DNA from: Balaenoptera acutorostrata
Lineage: Eukaryota; Chordata; Mammalia; Artiodactyla; Balaenopteridae
Direction: 5' to 3'
Assembly: GCF_949987535.1 (NCBI RefSeq)
Contig: NC_080075.1
Location: 40,519,036-40,583,035, forward strand
DNA length: 64,000 nt
Shown: piece by piece, positions 48,913 to 61,320 of the stretch
Layout of the letters: each line of letters opens with the position of its first letter
How positions within the stretch are numbered: the stretch's first letter is position 1
The notes under the pieces: generated by a model
What the model saw: the letters and a program-made list of their open reading frames with translations, nothing else
Databases searched by the model: none
What the model was told of the DNA's origin: nothing
Translations under genes and position numbers: made by a program

Positions 48913-49900
48913 TTAACATTATTCTTAATGGTGAAAGACTGAATGCTTTCTCCCTAAGATTGAGAACAAGGTAAGGATATCCACTCTCTCCATTCTTACT
49001 CAACACAGTGCTGGAAGTTCTAAAGAGTGCAATAAGGCAAGAAAAGGAAATAAAAGGCATACAGATGTGAAATGAAAAATAAAGACTATTCCTCTTTGCA
49101 AAGGATGTAACTGTCTACATAAAAAAAATTCCAAGGAATCTACAAGAAAACTCAGAATAATTGAGTTTAACATGGTTACAGGACACAAAGTAAACATACA
49201 AATGTCAATTATATTTCTATGTACACCACCAAAATTAAAAATGCAATACCATTTATAACTGCTAAAAAAAATGAAATATTTAGGTGTGAATCTAAGAAAA
49301 CATGCAAAGGACTTGCGTGTTGAAAACTATGCAATGCTGATGAAAGAAATAAAAAGTGATCCAAATAAATGACAAGACATACCTTGTTTATGGATTGGAA
49401 GACTCAACATAGTGAAAATGCCTTTCAACAGGTGACTGGTTAAAGAAATGGTAGTACAGCTATACCACAGAAAACTGCTCCACAATAAAAAACAAGGACC
49501 TATTGATACATCTAACAACCTGTATAAATCTCCAGAGAATTATGCTGAATGGAAAAAATGCCAATCCCCAAAAGGTTACATACTATATTGTCCCATTTAA
49601 CACTCTTGAAATGACAAAATTACAGCAATGAAGAACAGATCGGTGTTTGCACAGGGTTAAGAAGGGAGGGGGATGGGAAGGAAATGGATATGACCATAAC
49701 AGAACAACATGAGGGATCTTTGTTGTTATGGAAATGCTCTGTATTTTGACTCCTTTGATGTCAATATCCTGGTTGTAATATTGTACCATAGGAAGAAACA
49801 GTTAAAGGTCCATAGGATCTCTATTATTTCCTACAACTACATGTAAATTATCTCAAAATAAAAAGTTTAATAAAAATAGGCTTCAGAAATACACTGTGGT

Positions 49901-50077
49901 TATGACATAGTATGAGTGTGTTTCATGTTTGGTAATGGCAATCATTGTTGCTTTTGCTGTGGTCATCCATGTACAATGCTTGGTGTCAGTCTATTTATCT
50001 CTCGTAAAAATAAAATACAGTGTGTGTGTGAAAAAAAAAATAAAAAATAAAAATAAAAAAAATTAAAAAAAAAAAAA
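49901..50077 (+). pseudogene. Retrocopy of an unidentified mRNA 3' end
   Basis: A 177-bp insertion flanked by a perfect 16-bp duplication, agaaatacactgtggt, at 49885-49900 and 50078-50093. About 130 bp of unique sequence ends with the poly-A signal aataaa (50009-50014), a short GT run and, about 17 bases after the signal, a long A-rich tail. This layout is that of a 5'-truncated processed mRNA. I do not recognise the source gene. An unknown SINE or LINE end is the alternative. Confidence 0.75.
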
Positions 50078-50524
50078 AGAAATACACTGTGGTAGTTCCT
50101 CTCCTTGCTGTATGCGCATGTCATTCCTTCATGGAGAAGTGGAACCTATTCCTTCCTTCTCCTTGAATGTGGGCCAGTCTTAGTGATTTGATTAATTTAT
50201 AGAATTTTAGGGGCTTCTACCTGCTCTCTTGGAAAACCTGCCCTGGTGGAAGCCAGATGTCATATAAGAAGTTCGATTACCATGAGACAGCTATGAGTAG
50301 AGTAAGTGATGCTAGCTGGTCCCTACCTGTGAAGTGAAGAAGCCATCTTGGATATTCCAGCCCCATAGTTTCTTGGGAAAAAAATCAAGGCCCCAGATAC
50401 ATGGTCCCAATCAAGTTTTCCCAGCTCTATTTTTTCAAGCCAACCCACCGGATGCCCCAAATATTATGGAGCACAGATAAACCATCTCATGCCCAAACTA
50501 CTGCCCCATAGAGTTTTTTCTTTA

Positions 50525-50830
50525 CACCACGAATTGGCAAACATTGTCAGTAAAGGGCCAGAGAGTAACTTTTTAGGCTTTGAGAGTCACCAATCTCTCA
50601 CAACTACTCAACTCTGGTGTAGTAGCACAAAAGAAACCATAGGCAATATGTAAATGAATGAGTGTGGCTGTTTTCCAAAAATTTTATTTATGAACATGGA
50701 AGTCTGAATTTCATGTAATTTTCATGTGTCACAAAATATTCTTGAGGGTTTTTTTAAAGCATTTAAAAATGTAAAGTCAATTCTTAGTTGGTAGGCTGTA
50801 CAAAACAGGTGGAAGGTTGGGCTCCTGACT
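50525..50830. mobile_element. MER1-like hAT (Charlie-type) element, partial
   Basis: 'gtaaagggccagagagtaac', 'tttttaggctttgagagtc', 'acaactactcaactctgg' and 'aatgaatgagtgtggctg' follow the order of MER1A-type non-autonomous hAT elements. The inner part is disrupted and the exact ends are unclear. Confidence 0.75.
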
Positions 50831-50914
50831 TACATGTTCTTTCATTTTGCAGTCCCTACTTACTTAAGGATTAAGGTATTGAATTGCATGCTCCAGATTG
50901 TGTCTGTCATTTTA

Positions 50915-52700
50915 CTGAATCCTAAACTCTTAGACTTGGAAAGAATTTTAAAGATCAATTTCATAGTCTAAACACCTACTTAGTCTAAATACATGAATCC
51001 ACTGTATACTATGCCTGCCAAGCAGATACTCAGATCCTCCAGCAATAGGGAAACCATTAGCTCCACCTAAACTGCCTAAGTCTACCTTCAGACAACCCTG
51101 ATTTTTTTCCCCTGTGCTGAGGGAAACCTGTCTCCCTATAACTTCTATCCATTGATCCTAATTCTGCCTCTTGGTGTCTGCCTACTTCCATTTCCAAAAA
51201 CAGGCTTTCAGATACTTCAAACAGCCACTCTATCTCCTGGAGTATTTTCTTTTCTCTAAGCTAAATATCCCCAACTCCTTAAACCTAACCTTGTATAACC
51301 TCTGAACTTCCTTTAACCATCTAAAACTAGGATGCCCAAAACTGAAGATAATACTCCAAATGTAGTCTGACGAGAGAAGAACCATTAACTCCCTTTTTCA
51401 GAGACTTCCATTATTGCAATTTAAGAACACATTTGTTTGTTTTGCTTTGGTTTTTTTTTTTTTTGACAGCCACATCACATCAGACTCATGGTAAACTTAC
51501 CACTGATTAAAATCTTTTCCTTACATGTTAAGTCAGATCTCTTCCACTAGACACTCACATGGCAGAAATCTTAGACTCAAGTACACAACTTTATGTTTAT
51601 TCCATTCAATGTAATCTTGTTAAATCCAGCCCATGATTCCAGCCAGTTGAGATCTTTTGAGATCCTAGTTTTTGCTTCACCTATTTACTAACTCCAGAGC
51701 TCGCCATGACCTGCAAATTTGAAACATATGCCTTCTATATAGCATATAAGTAAAGTAATTGACAAAAATAAACAGAACAGGGACTTCCCTGGCGGCGCAG
51801 TGGTTAAGACTCCACGTTCCCAATGCAGGGGGATCCCTGGTCAGGGAACTAGATCCCACATGCATGCCGCAACTAAGGAGCCTGAAAGCTGTAACTAAGG
51901 AGCCCGAGAGCTGCCACTAAGACCCAGCACAACCAAATAAATAAATAAAATAAAATAAAATAATAATAAAAAACAGAACAGAGGCAAGTACCAAGTCCTG
52001 TGGTAAGGCTGTAGAAATGTCCCTTTAGTCCTAAAATAATAAATTATATTACTTTTTCCATCTTGACAATGTCACCATGGAACTTAGCAAATCTTTTACT
52101 GAACTACAAATGTGGTATGTTTATCACATCTGCTTCATCTCTCAAAGGAGGAGATCTGTCAAAAAATGAACTGTTAGTCTAACATGACTTTTTCTTAGTG
52201 ATACCATACTGGGCTCTTTCATTGTTAACTGCTTATAAATCATGGTTTTTGTCATCTTTTTTTTTTTTAATCTTCCTAAGGTTCAGTGTTAACTTGTTTA
52301 GTCCATATCTTGAAGAAAAACAAAAATCACCCTTGCCCATCTCTAGGTTTCTTTTCTAGATCTCTCTTGATCCTTTTGGTTCTTCAAAAAAATCATCAAT
52401 GGAAATGTAGATTTTTCTTTTTCTTCCTTTGAAGTTTTTGAACAAAAAAGCCTTAGTGCAGTGATATTTCTTTTTATTTTTAAACCTACCTTTCAGACGC
52501 TTTTTATTACTTTTTTCTCTGCTTAGTAAATTACATTTTAAAGCTATAAATTTTTATAGCCCTCAGTCTGGTACCAACTTGGAACTACCGTGGCATTTTG
52601 CCTGGAATCCAATTATTTTTTTCGATGCTTATCTAGTTTGTATTTTAAATTGGGTTATCTTAATTCTGAATGCTAATATTCAATATCTCAAAATCTGCTT
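50915..52700 (-). mobile_element. Ancient CR1/L3 LINE remnant, about 1.8 kb
   Basis: Antisense CR1 text can be followed in order: 'cttagacttggaaagaattt' near the 3' end, 'gaagataatactccaaatg' then 'tagtctgacgagagaag', 'gacagccacatcacatcag', 'gacctgcaaatttgaaac', 'gtcaaaaaatgaactgttag' and 'ccatactgggctctttcatt'. It is highly diverged and split by a SINE at 51781-51970. This is a long survival for such an old family. Confidence 0.82.
51781..51970 (+). mobile_element. Short CHR-type SINE in CR1/L3
   Basis: The head is ggacttccctggcggcgcag, with a truncated body and an (aaat)n tail. Target duplication aaacagaacag lies at 51770-51780 and 51971-51981. The CR1 text continues on the other side. Confidence 0.93.
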
Positions 52701-52799
52701 GTTCATAAAGGCAATTACCACATTTATTTGTTTTCAATAAAAACATCAATTTTGCTTCATGATCAAATCTACATGATTACTATCTTGCTATTTCCGATC

Positions 52800-53375
52800 A
52801 CATACATTAAGAACGGATATCCCACACTGTAACAAATAGATATCTATGTGGGATAAAAAATGAACCTGAACCTTTATCTCATATCACACATAAATATTAA
52901 CTTGAAATGGATTATAGACCTAAATGTAAATGCTAAATCTATAAAGCTTCCAGAAAAAAAACAGGAGAAAATCTTCATGACCTTGCAGTAGACAAAGATT
53001 TCTTAGCTAGGACACAAAAAACACTAACTGCAAGAGAAAGTATTTATAAATTTTATCAAAAATAAAAATTGTTCTTAAAAATATTATGAACATGAAAAGG
53101 AAAGACAGAATTGGAGAAAAAAATATTCATAGTGCTTTCATCTGCCAAAGTGTTGGTATCTTGAATATTAAAGTTAATAATAAGAAGGCAAACAGCCCGA
53201 TTTTTTTTTAAAAAATGGGTAAAAGAGTTGACTAGACAGTTCATAAACAAGATAAACAAATGGCTAATAAGCACATAAAAAATACTCAACAGAATTAGTC
53301 ATCAGGAAAATGCAAATTAAAATCAAAATAAGATATCACTAATATACTTACCAAAATGGCTAAACTTTTGATTAA
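52800..53375 (+). mobile_element. L1 ORF2 C-terminal fragment
   Basis: 'gaaatggattatagacctaa', 'gcttccagaaaaaaaacagg', 'catcaggaaaatgcaaatt' and 'ccaaaatggctaaac' follow L1 order. No open frame is kept. Confidence 0.8.
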
Positions 53376-55235
53376 AATTTTTGATATATAAGTTGATTAC
53401 AGATCACCTTAATAATACATAGAAAGCAAATTTCAAGGCGGAAAATTATGTTTCCATTGACATTTCTATAAAAAAAAACCTAATTATATGAAGTTCCACT
53501 CAATATTAAAATAACATTCATATCTAACAATTTGTTTAATATATCAATTAAATGTGACCTAATTTAATCACTCATTTAAATATAATTAGGAGCATCATAT
53601 GCAGTGGGAAAACCATAGCAGAAGAATCTTTTCTCTTTCTTACCTCTATAAATTAACTATTTAAGACCTTAATCATTTCTCTTAGTAAATACTGAAAAAG
53701 TGAATAATTCAAAGTTAAAATACATTCTATCCCAATCACTGAGTGAAACATTTATTAAGTGCCTATTTACATACTATGTACACGCTTGATTAGTAAAATC
53801 ATTTTCTAAAAGCTTTACAGTCAAAGGTAGAAAAAAATATAATGCACACAAAAGCATCAAATATTGGAACCCAAATCCCATTGTGCTAGATATGTTAAAA
53901 CTTCCCCCAACAAACACAGTGCTGGATCATATTCTTCTCTTTTTCTCATTTCCAGCCCTCTCTCCCTACTTTTTTTTTTTTTTTTTTAATGATAGCCATT
54001 TTAATTATAGTAACAAAGCCCTTTACTTTGTTACTTTAGGAAGTCAAGGCGCTCAAATTATAACAGTGAACCTCTTTTATGTGGGATGGAGGCTATATAT
54101 AGTCTTTGTGATCCAATGAAACTTCTGTCATATTTATATCATAATCCAGTTTCTTTCAAGTAAATCTGTCATCTCCAATATACTTGATACACCTGGAAAG
54201 TTAATGTCCCAACAAATATCTTACATATTTGAATAATCAATGGTTTGCCATTGAGACCTGTTTATTTATTTATTTACTTTGAGATTGCTTCAGAGACCTC
54301 ATTCCCAAATTTCATGTAGGAGTCATTCTAAAATGCAGTAAGTTTCTTTGTGAAACAGGAAATTCAGGATCTTGTCCACAATAGGCACATAAGAACTTTG
54401 CCCACACATGTAAACAATCTGACAAATTACGGCCTGAATCACAATTTTAAATTGAGGATCCTGAGTGGTGGAGAGGTTTATTATAGGATATCTAACATAG
54501 AACCAGTAGTGATTACCTTATTTGTTTCAGTAAAGATGCTATTGAAGATGTCTGGCTCTATTTCACATAGGTCAATTCCCTTCCTATTAAAAAGCACTTA
54601 CTTTCCACTCTTAGACCAGACCCACAATTTCTGTCAAAAGTCTCATAATGAATCAGCAATAGGAATGCCACAGCATAAATCAAATCCTTCTACCAGAACA
54701 ACAATTCAAAGTCCATAAATAATTAAGACCGAATAAATCTTCGAAGATTCAAAAAAAGGCGGTGGGAGAATATTGAGAAACTGTCCCAGATAGCTAAATA
54801 CAATGTGGCATCCTGGATTGGATCCTAGAACAGAAAAGGGGCATTAATGGAAAAAACTAGTAAAATCGGAACAGAGTCTGGACTTTAGTTGATAGTAATA
54901 CACCAACATTCATTTCTTAGTTTTGACCTATGTACCATGGAAATGTAAGATGATAACATTCAGGGAAACTGAAGTTGAGTAAAGAGTGTACAGAAAAAGT
55001 TCTCTATTACCCTTGCAAATTTTCTCTAAATCTAACATTATTCCAACAACAACAAAAAACTCCACAAAAAAACAGAATTAGAAGGAGTTGTATGTAGACT
55101 AAAAGGCTTTAAAATCTGAAAACAAAACAATAGAGCACACCTATTAATGGGAAAAAAATAAAGACTCCAGTCAGTAGTAAATAGATAATAATGCACAGGT
55201 GAGTTTAAAAGAGGAAAGGCAACTAGTTAACAAAT
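53376..55235. other. Unique AT-rich intron
   Basis: No exon or clear repeat, apart from a T-run at about 53969-53987 and a faint antisense L2-like stretch near 53750-53800. A 122-codon open frame at 54350-54718 on the plus strand has no recognisable motif, and I do not call it a gene. Confidence 0.55.
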
Positions 55236-56040
55236 AAAAGAAAAATATTAAATTTACAAACAAAAAATTTCTAAAAAGTGAAACCATTTTTCACATATCA
55301 AATTAGCAACTTTAAAAATTATATTATTGGTAAAAGTATGGTGACTCTGGCACTGCCATACATTGCTGACTACAGGGTACATTAAGATAATTTTTATAAA
55401 GCAATTGGCACAATATATCACAAGCCAAAAAGTAAACTTAGTAATCCAACTTTTGTGAAAATAAACCGAGGAATTAAGATGGAACCTTTATACAAAATAT
55501 AAAGGTTATATAAAAAACCTTTATACAAAATATGCTAACTAAAGCATTCCTGATAGTCAATTTTTACTGAAAATTGTTTTTACTGTTCCTGATATTCAAT
55601 TTTTACTGAAAATTGTTTTTACTGTTCCTGATATTCAATTTTTACTGAAAATTGTTTTTACTGTTCCTGATATTCAATTTTTACTGAAAATTGTTTTTAC
55701 TGAAACAATCTATAAGACATCTACCATAGGAAAATAGTTAATTATGGCTCATCCACTTAATAGGCAGTTATTAACAATGACATTCACAGAACTCATACTA
55801 AACTTAAGAAATTCAGATTCGGAATTGTAAACAAAGCATCATAACAGGTAAAATAATGAACAAAAATTATGGTTGTAAAAGAGACTGGAAGAAAGTACAC
55901 CAAAAACATGAATAATAGTTATCTCTGGGGGATGGGATTATAGGTAATATCTTCTTATATTTTTCTATATTTTATGATTTTTACTGTAAAGGACTTGCTT
56001 TTAAATAGGGAAAACTACATTTTTAAGAAACCAAAGTGGA
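55236..56040 (+). repeat. Old L1-type LINE 3' region
   Basis: 'aaattagcaactttaaaaat', 'ccatacattgctgactac', 'gataagtaat'-less decayed text and 'tctctgggggatgggatta' resemble old L1/HAL1 3' sequence. A minisatellite has expanded inside it. Confidence 0.5.
55547..55702. repeat. Minisatellite, 39-bp unit, four copies
   Basis: The unit begins ttcctgatattcaattttta and is repeated four times head to tail (156 bp). Only the first copy shows a visible difference (gatagtc for gatattc), so the expansion is recent. Confidence 0.97.
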
Positions 56041-56339
56041 GGAAGCATAATTTAATATATCATGTATATGGATGGTTTTACTTTAGAGATAACTATCAAA
56101 ATATTTTTGTACATATTAAAAAAAACAATTAAAATTATTTTATATATATATGTAATCATTACTGAACTTCCTGTAAGATATTCTGGTACTCCTCAAAAAC
56201 TATCAGCATGCATTTTGGCTCATATTAGAAATAAGGTCTTACCCTCAATGATTTTACAATCTAGTAACGATTAAGTTACGAGAATGAGAAAAAAGAACAA
56301 AAAAAAGAAGTTAAATATTTAAATACTAACAAAGTGGTT

Positions 56340-56560
56340 GAGTATAGACTCTGTAATCGGATAGACCTAACCTGAATCCTGGCTCCAATAACTGTGTGAC
56401 CTTGGGCAAGTATCAGCCTCTCTAAGCCCAAGTCACCCTGGTCTGCCATTTGAAGATTAACAGTACTGACTTTGCAGAATTAATGTGAGCACTAAATGAA
56501 ATATTCAAGGAAAACACCTGGCAAAATGTCTGGCACATAATCAGTATGTAAATTTAGCTT
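56340..56560 (+). repeat. MIR SINE
   Basis: 'gaatcctggctccaataact', 'gtgtgaccttgggcaagtat' and 'aatgtgagcactaaatgaa' are a well-preserved sense MIR. Confidence 0.85.
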
Positions 56561-56569
56561 TTTTTTTTT

Positions 56570-57573
56570 TTAACTACTCTTAGTGGTATTATTGACTATC
56601 AGGGTTTTAAATGGTCAGAGGAACAAAAAGAGATCATTACAGCAAGAATTAAGGAAGGCTTTAAGAATTCTGCTAATCCTTGAAGGAAGAGTTGAACATG
56701 GTAAGACTGGGCAGAGATGCAGAGCACTATTAAAAACTTATTCAAGCAGAGATTTGAATAAGTAGGGCATGTTTATAGAACAGTGAAGTGAACCATCCAA
56801 CTATAGCAGAAGAGACATAGAAACACTTCTCATGGAAAGAAATGAAATAAGATATTTTTTAAAGAAAAAATAAAAGACTGTCAATTAATAGCATTTGTGT
56901 TATTCAACACAGAGTTATCATCAAGGGAAAAAATTTAAAGTGCAAGTTACATTACAGTATCTCAAACAATACTATATAAAAATCACTTTAACAAAACAGT
57001 AATTGACCTTGTAATATTTAACAACTAAAGTCTGCCAAAAAAAAATATCCAAAATAACCAGTAGCTATTAAATAAAGAAATATTCATGTACACTGGAAGA
57101 AAAGAGGGAAGGAGGTAAAAATACAAAATAAAAACTAGAAGTATTTTTGTACATACTAAGAAATCATAAGTATGCGAAAAATAAGATAAAGATGGTATTT
57201 AAGAAGGATGTACAATTAAAATTTCCTTAAATGTTCATGCATATAATTTTATGATTATAATTGTTCTAGCCTATTACATATATGTTGCAAAATAACTCAA
57301 CAAACTTGAAATAAGAAAAATTATTTCTAAATTAATGAAATGGCAGATTTCCCTGATTTACAGAAATCCATCTTTTCTAGACAACGTATTGAGAACCTAT
57401 TTATTTATCAATCCTAATTTAGTAGAATTAACATAATTTTATTATTATGGTGAACTTTCTTTAAATTATCTTTTTGCAAAAGGAACTACACACCACTTTC
57501 TCTTGTAGTAACCTCCTACTGCTCTACTGGAAATACAGGACATATTATTAATCATTAAAAATAACAAACTATT
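56570..57573. other. Unique AT-rich intron
   Basis: No gene and no recognised repeat. There are A- and T-rich simple stretches only. Confidence 0.6.
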
Positions 57574-57703
57574 GGGAATTCCCTGGCAGTCCAGTGGTTA
57601 GGACTTGGCGCTTTCACTATTGGGGCCCAGGTTCAATCCCTGGTGGAGGAACTAAGATCCCTCAAGCCATGTGGCCCGGTCAAAAAATAATAATAGTAAT
57701 AAT
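57574..57703 (+). mobile_element. Short CHR-type SINE
   Basis: The head is gggaattccctggcagtcc, followed by 'caggttcaatccctggtgg', 'gaactaagatccctcaagcc' and an (aat)n tail. Target duplication aaactatt lies at 57566-57573 and 57704-57711. Confidence 0.92.
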
Positions 57704-57844
57704 AAACTATTAAGCCCAATACCATGACCTTATGACCTTGACATTTATCAAATATTTCTAAGTAAAATTAAAGCAAAACAAACCAATTCACTTAAGAACT
57801 CAGAAAGCTTCAGTAAGCTCATTACACACACACATATTGACTAA

Positions 57845-58110
57845 GAAAGCAAGCTCTGGAGTCAGGCTGCTTTATGGGTCTGAGATTTATGAGTTTAAAT
57901 CTCAGTTCTAAGCCTCATTAATAAGCTGCATATGTTGAGAAAATTATTTAATCTTCCTATGCCTAAGTTTCTTCCTCTGTAAAATGGGGACAGTAAGTAA
58001 TAGTGCCTTCCCTCATAAGGTCACTCTAAGGATTAAATGGCATAATGTGTATAAAACATATATCACAGTATCTAATCTAGTACAGAGTAAGAGCTTCATA
58101 CGTAGAAATT
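57845..58110 (+). repeat. MIR SINE
   Basis: 'ctctggagtcaggctgctt', 'gtttcttcctctgtaaaatg' and 'aaggattaaatggcataatg' are sense MIR, near full length. Confidence 0.85.
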
Positions 58111-59076
58111 ATCATTAATATAATCATCATTATGTGTTTCTATAATACATAATGTTTCAATATATAGGAAACCCCAAGACAACAAGGAAGATTTAAAAAT
58201 AAATAAAAGGTACACAGAGGAAATTATAGCTACAACAAACAGTAAACACAACCTACTCCTATCCAGATAAAACCTTACAGTAAAGGCTTATTTGCCTCAG
58301 TTCCATTCATTCAGTACATCATGACCAGCTTTAACAAAAAAAATTACAAAGCAAGCTAAAACACAAAAAGTACAGTTTGAAGAGACAGAGCAAGCAGTAG
58401 AACCAGACTCAGATGGCAGAAATGTTGGAATTACCAGACCAGGAATTTAAAACAACTACAATGAATATGCTAAGGTCTCTAATGGAAAAAGTAGACAACA
58501 TGCAAGAACAGATGGGTAATAAAGAAGAAAGATGGAAACTCTAAGAATCAAAAGAAAATGTTAGAAATCAAAAATACTGTAACAGAAATGAAGAATGCCT
58601 TTGATAGGCTCATCAGTAGACTGGACACATCCAAGTAAAGACTCAGTGAACTTGAAGAAATGTCAGTAGAAACTTCCAAAACTGAAATGGAAACAGAAAA
58701 AAGCATGAAAAAGAACAGAATATCCAAGAACTGTGGAGCAATTACAAAGGGTATAACATACACATAATGAGAATACCAGAAGGAAAAGAAAAAGAGAAAG
58801 GAACAGAAGAAATATTTGAAGCAATAATGACAATTTCACAAAATTAATGATAGATACCAAGCCTCAGATCCAGAAGCTCAGAGAACACCAGGCAGGATAG
58901 ATATTTAAAAATCTATACCTAGGCACATCATATTTCCACTGCAGAAAATCAAAGATAAAGTCTTAAAGGAGGCCAGAGGAAACACTTTTCTATAGAGGAA
59001 GAAGGATAAGGATTACATCAGACTGCTTTTCAGAAATCATGCAAGCAAGAGAGTGAAATAAAGTATTTAAAGTGCT

Positions 59077-59107
59077 GGGGGGGGGGTGGGGGGTGAGGCT
59101 GGGGGGG
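59077..59107 (+). other. G-run cluster, possible G-quadruplex
   Basis: Runs of 10, 6 and 7 Gs with a GG between lie within 31 bases, in an otherwise A-rich L1. The G-rich strand is the EHBP1 template strand, so the transcript would carry the C-rich complement. Confidence 0.7.
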
Positions 59108-60979
59108 CATGGAATACAACCTAGAATTCTGTATCTAGTCAAATTATCCTTTAAAAGTGAAAGAGAAATAAAGACTTTCTCAGGCAAACAAAAGTCGAGG
59201 GAATCTGTCACCAGTAGACCTCCCTTGCAAATGTTAAAAAAAATCTTCAGAGAGAACGAAACATATAAGTCAGAAGTCAGAAACTCAGATCTACATGAAG
59301 AAAGGAAGAGCACTAGAGAAAGAAAAAATGAAGGCAAAGTAAAATTTTTCATTTTTCTTATTCTTAATTTATCTAGCATATAATAGTTTGTTCAAAATAA
59401 TAGCAATGATGCATTTGATGATTAGAGCCTATAGATAAGTGAAATGAATGACAGCAATGTTATAAGGACAGGAGGGAGGAACTGGGAATACTCTAAGATA
59501 CTTGCACTCTCAGTGAAACAGTGTAGTGTTACTTGAAAGAGGACCTGGATTAGTTGTAAATGTATATTGCAATCTCAAGGGCAATGACTAAAAAAAAATG
59601 CTTTATGAAATAAAACTGATATGCTAGGAGAGGACAAATAGTAGAATCATATAAAATGCTCAATTAAAACCAAAGAAGGAAAAAAAGCACACAAACAGAG
59701 GCAGAAAAAGAGTGGAAAACAAAACAGAAACAAAGAATAGGGCAAAGAATAGAAAACAGTAACAAATATGGTAGATGTTAAACCAACTGTATCAGAAATC
59801 ATTTTAACATGAATGGTTTAAATAAACCAATTAAAAGACAGCCTTTCAGAATGGATTAAAAAAAAGATGCAACTAAACTTGAGTCTACTAAATAAATGTT
59901 GTCTGTGATAAACTAACTTTTAATATAAAGACACATATAGATTAAAAGGAAGGGATGGAAAAGATATGCCATGTTAACACTAATCAAAAAAAGCTGGAGT
60001 AGCTATAGTAATTTCAGACAAAGCAGACTTTACAGCAAGGAATATTAACAGAGATAAAGAGGGGCATTACATAATGATAAAGGGGTCAGTTCTCCAAGAA
60101 AACATAACATTCTCTAATTTGTATGAGCCTAACAACAGAGCATCAAAATATATGAGACAAAAACTGATAGAACTGTAAAGAGAACTGGATGAATTTACTA
60201 TTATAGCTGAAGACTTCCATACCCCTCTATCAGGAATCAAAAGATCAGCTGGCAAAAAATCCAGTAAGGACACAGTTGAACTTTTGAAAAGCACCATCGA
60301 TCAACTGGATCTATAGAATACTTCATCCAACCAGAGCAGAAATACACATTCTTCTCAAGCTCACATATAACATTCACCAAGACAGAACATATTCTGGGCC
60401 ATAAAACACATCTTAACAAATTTTTAAAAATTGAAATCATACAAGGTATGCTCTCATACACGATGGAATGAAATTAGAAATAAATAACAGATAGCTAGAA
60501 AACCCCAAAATACTTGGATATTAAACAGTGAACTTCTAAATAATACATGTGTCACAGGAGTCTCAAGAGAAATTTTAAAATATTGAACAAATAAAAATGA
60601 AAATGTAACTTATTAAAAGTTGTGGGAACCAGAAAACCAGTGCTTAGAAGGAAATTAATGCCATTGAATGCACAATATTAAAAAAGAAGAAAGATCTAAA
60701 ATCATTAATCTAAGCTTCCAATTTAGGAAACTAGAAAAGAGCAAAGTAAATCCAAAGTAAGCAGAAGGAAAGAAATAATAAAAATTAGAGCAGAAATCAA
60801 TGAAACTGAAAACAGGAGATCAATCAAAACCAAAAGTGGATTCGTTGAAAAGATCAATAAAATTGATACATTTCTAGCCAGGTTAACAAGAAAAAAAAAG
60901 AGTAAACAAATTACTAATATTAGAAATGAAAGTGGGCCCATCAGTACTGATTCTGTAGACATTAAAAAGATAGTAAAGG

Positions 60980-61290
60980 GGGGCTTCCCTGGTGGTGCAG
61001 TGGTTAAGAATCCACCTGCCAGTGCAGGGCACATGGGTTTGAGCCCTGGTCCAGGAAGATCCCACATGCCGCGGAGCAACTAAGCCCGTGTGCCACAACT
61101 ACTGAGCCCACAGGCCACAACTACTGAAGCCCGCATGCCTAGAGCCCATGCTCTGCAACAAGAGAAGCCACTGCAATGAGAAGCCTGCACACAATGAAGA
61201 GTAGCCCCCACTTGCTGCAACTAGAGAAAGCCCACATGCAGCAACGAAGACCCAACAGAGCCAAAATAAATAAATAAATATTAAAAAAAT
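60980..61290 (+). mobile_element. CHR SINE, extended type, in L1 (first of two)
   Basis: Head, extended body and (aaat)n tail. The outer flanks aaaaagatagtaaagg (ending 60979) and aaaaagatactaaagg (ending 61678) look like one target duplication enclosing both SINEs. Confidence 0.92.
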
Positions 61291-61320
61291 TGTGAATCAC
61301 TATGTTTAAAAAAAAACAAA

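Larger units (their letters stand above)
45440..49880 (+). mobile_element. Old composite L1, 5' region to 3' end, multiply interrupted
   Basis: 45440-46190 looks like an L1 5' UTR (weak support). Endonuclease-region text follows from about 46200 ('gctgtctgcaagaaactcac', 'catccctctctcaataattg'). It resumes after a DNA transposon with RT-region text ('agttctttgaaaagactaat', 'ctacagaccaatatccccca'), resumes again after a nested L1, and ends near 49880 after a deletion in late ORF2. No frame is intact. Confidence 0.8.

Noticed and set aside
54350..54718. 122-codon plus-strand frame
   Set aside because: AT-rich, no known domain, opposite to the gene; length is within chance for 64 kb.
59072..59383. 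103-codon plus-strand frame
   Set aside because: It lies in decayed L1 ORF1-region sequence and starts in the G-run.
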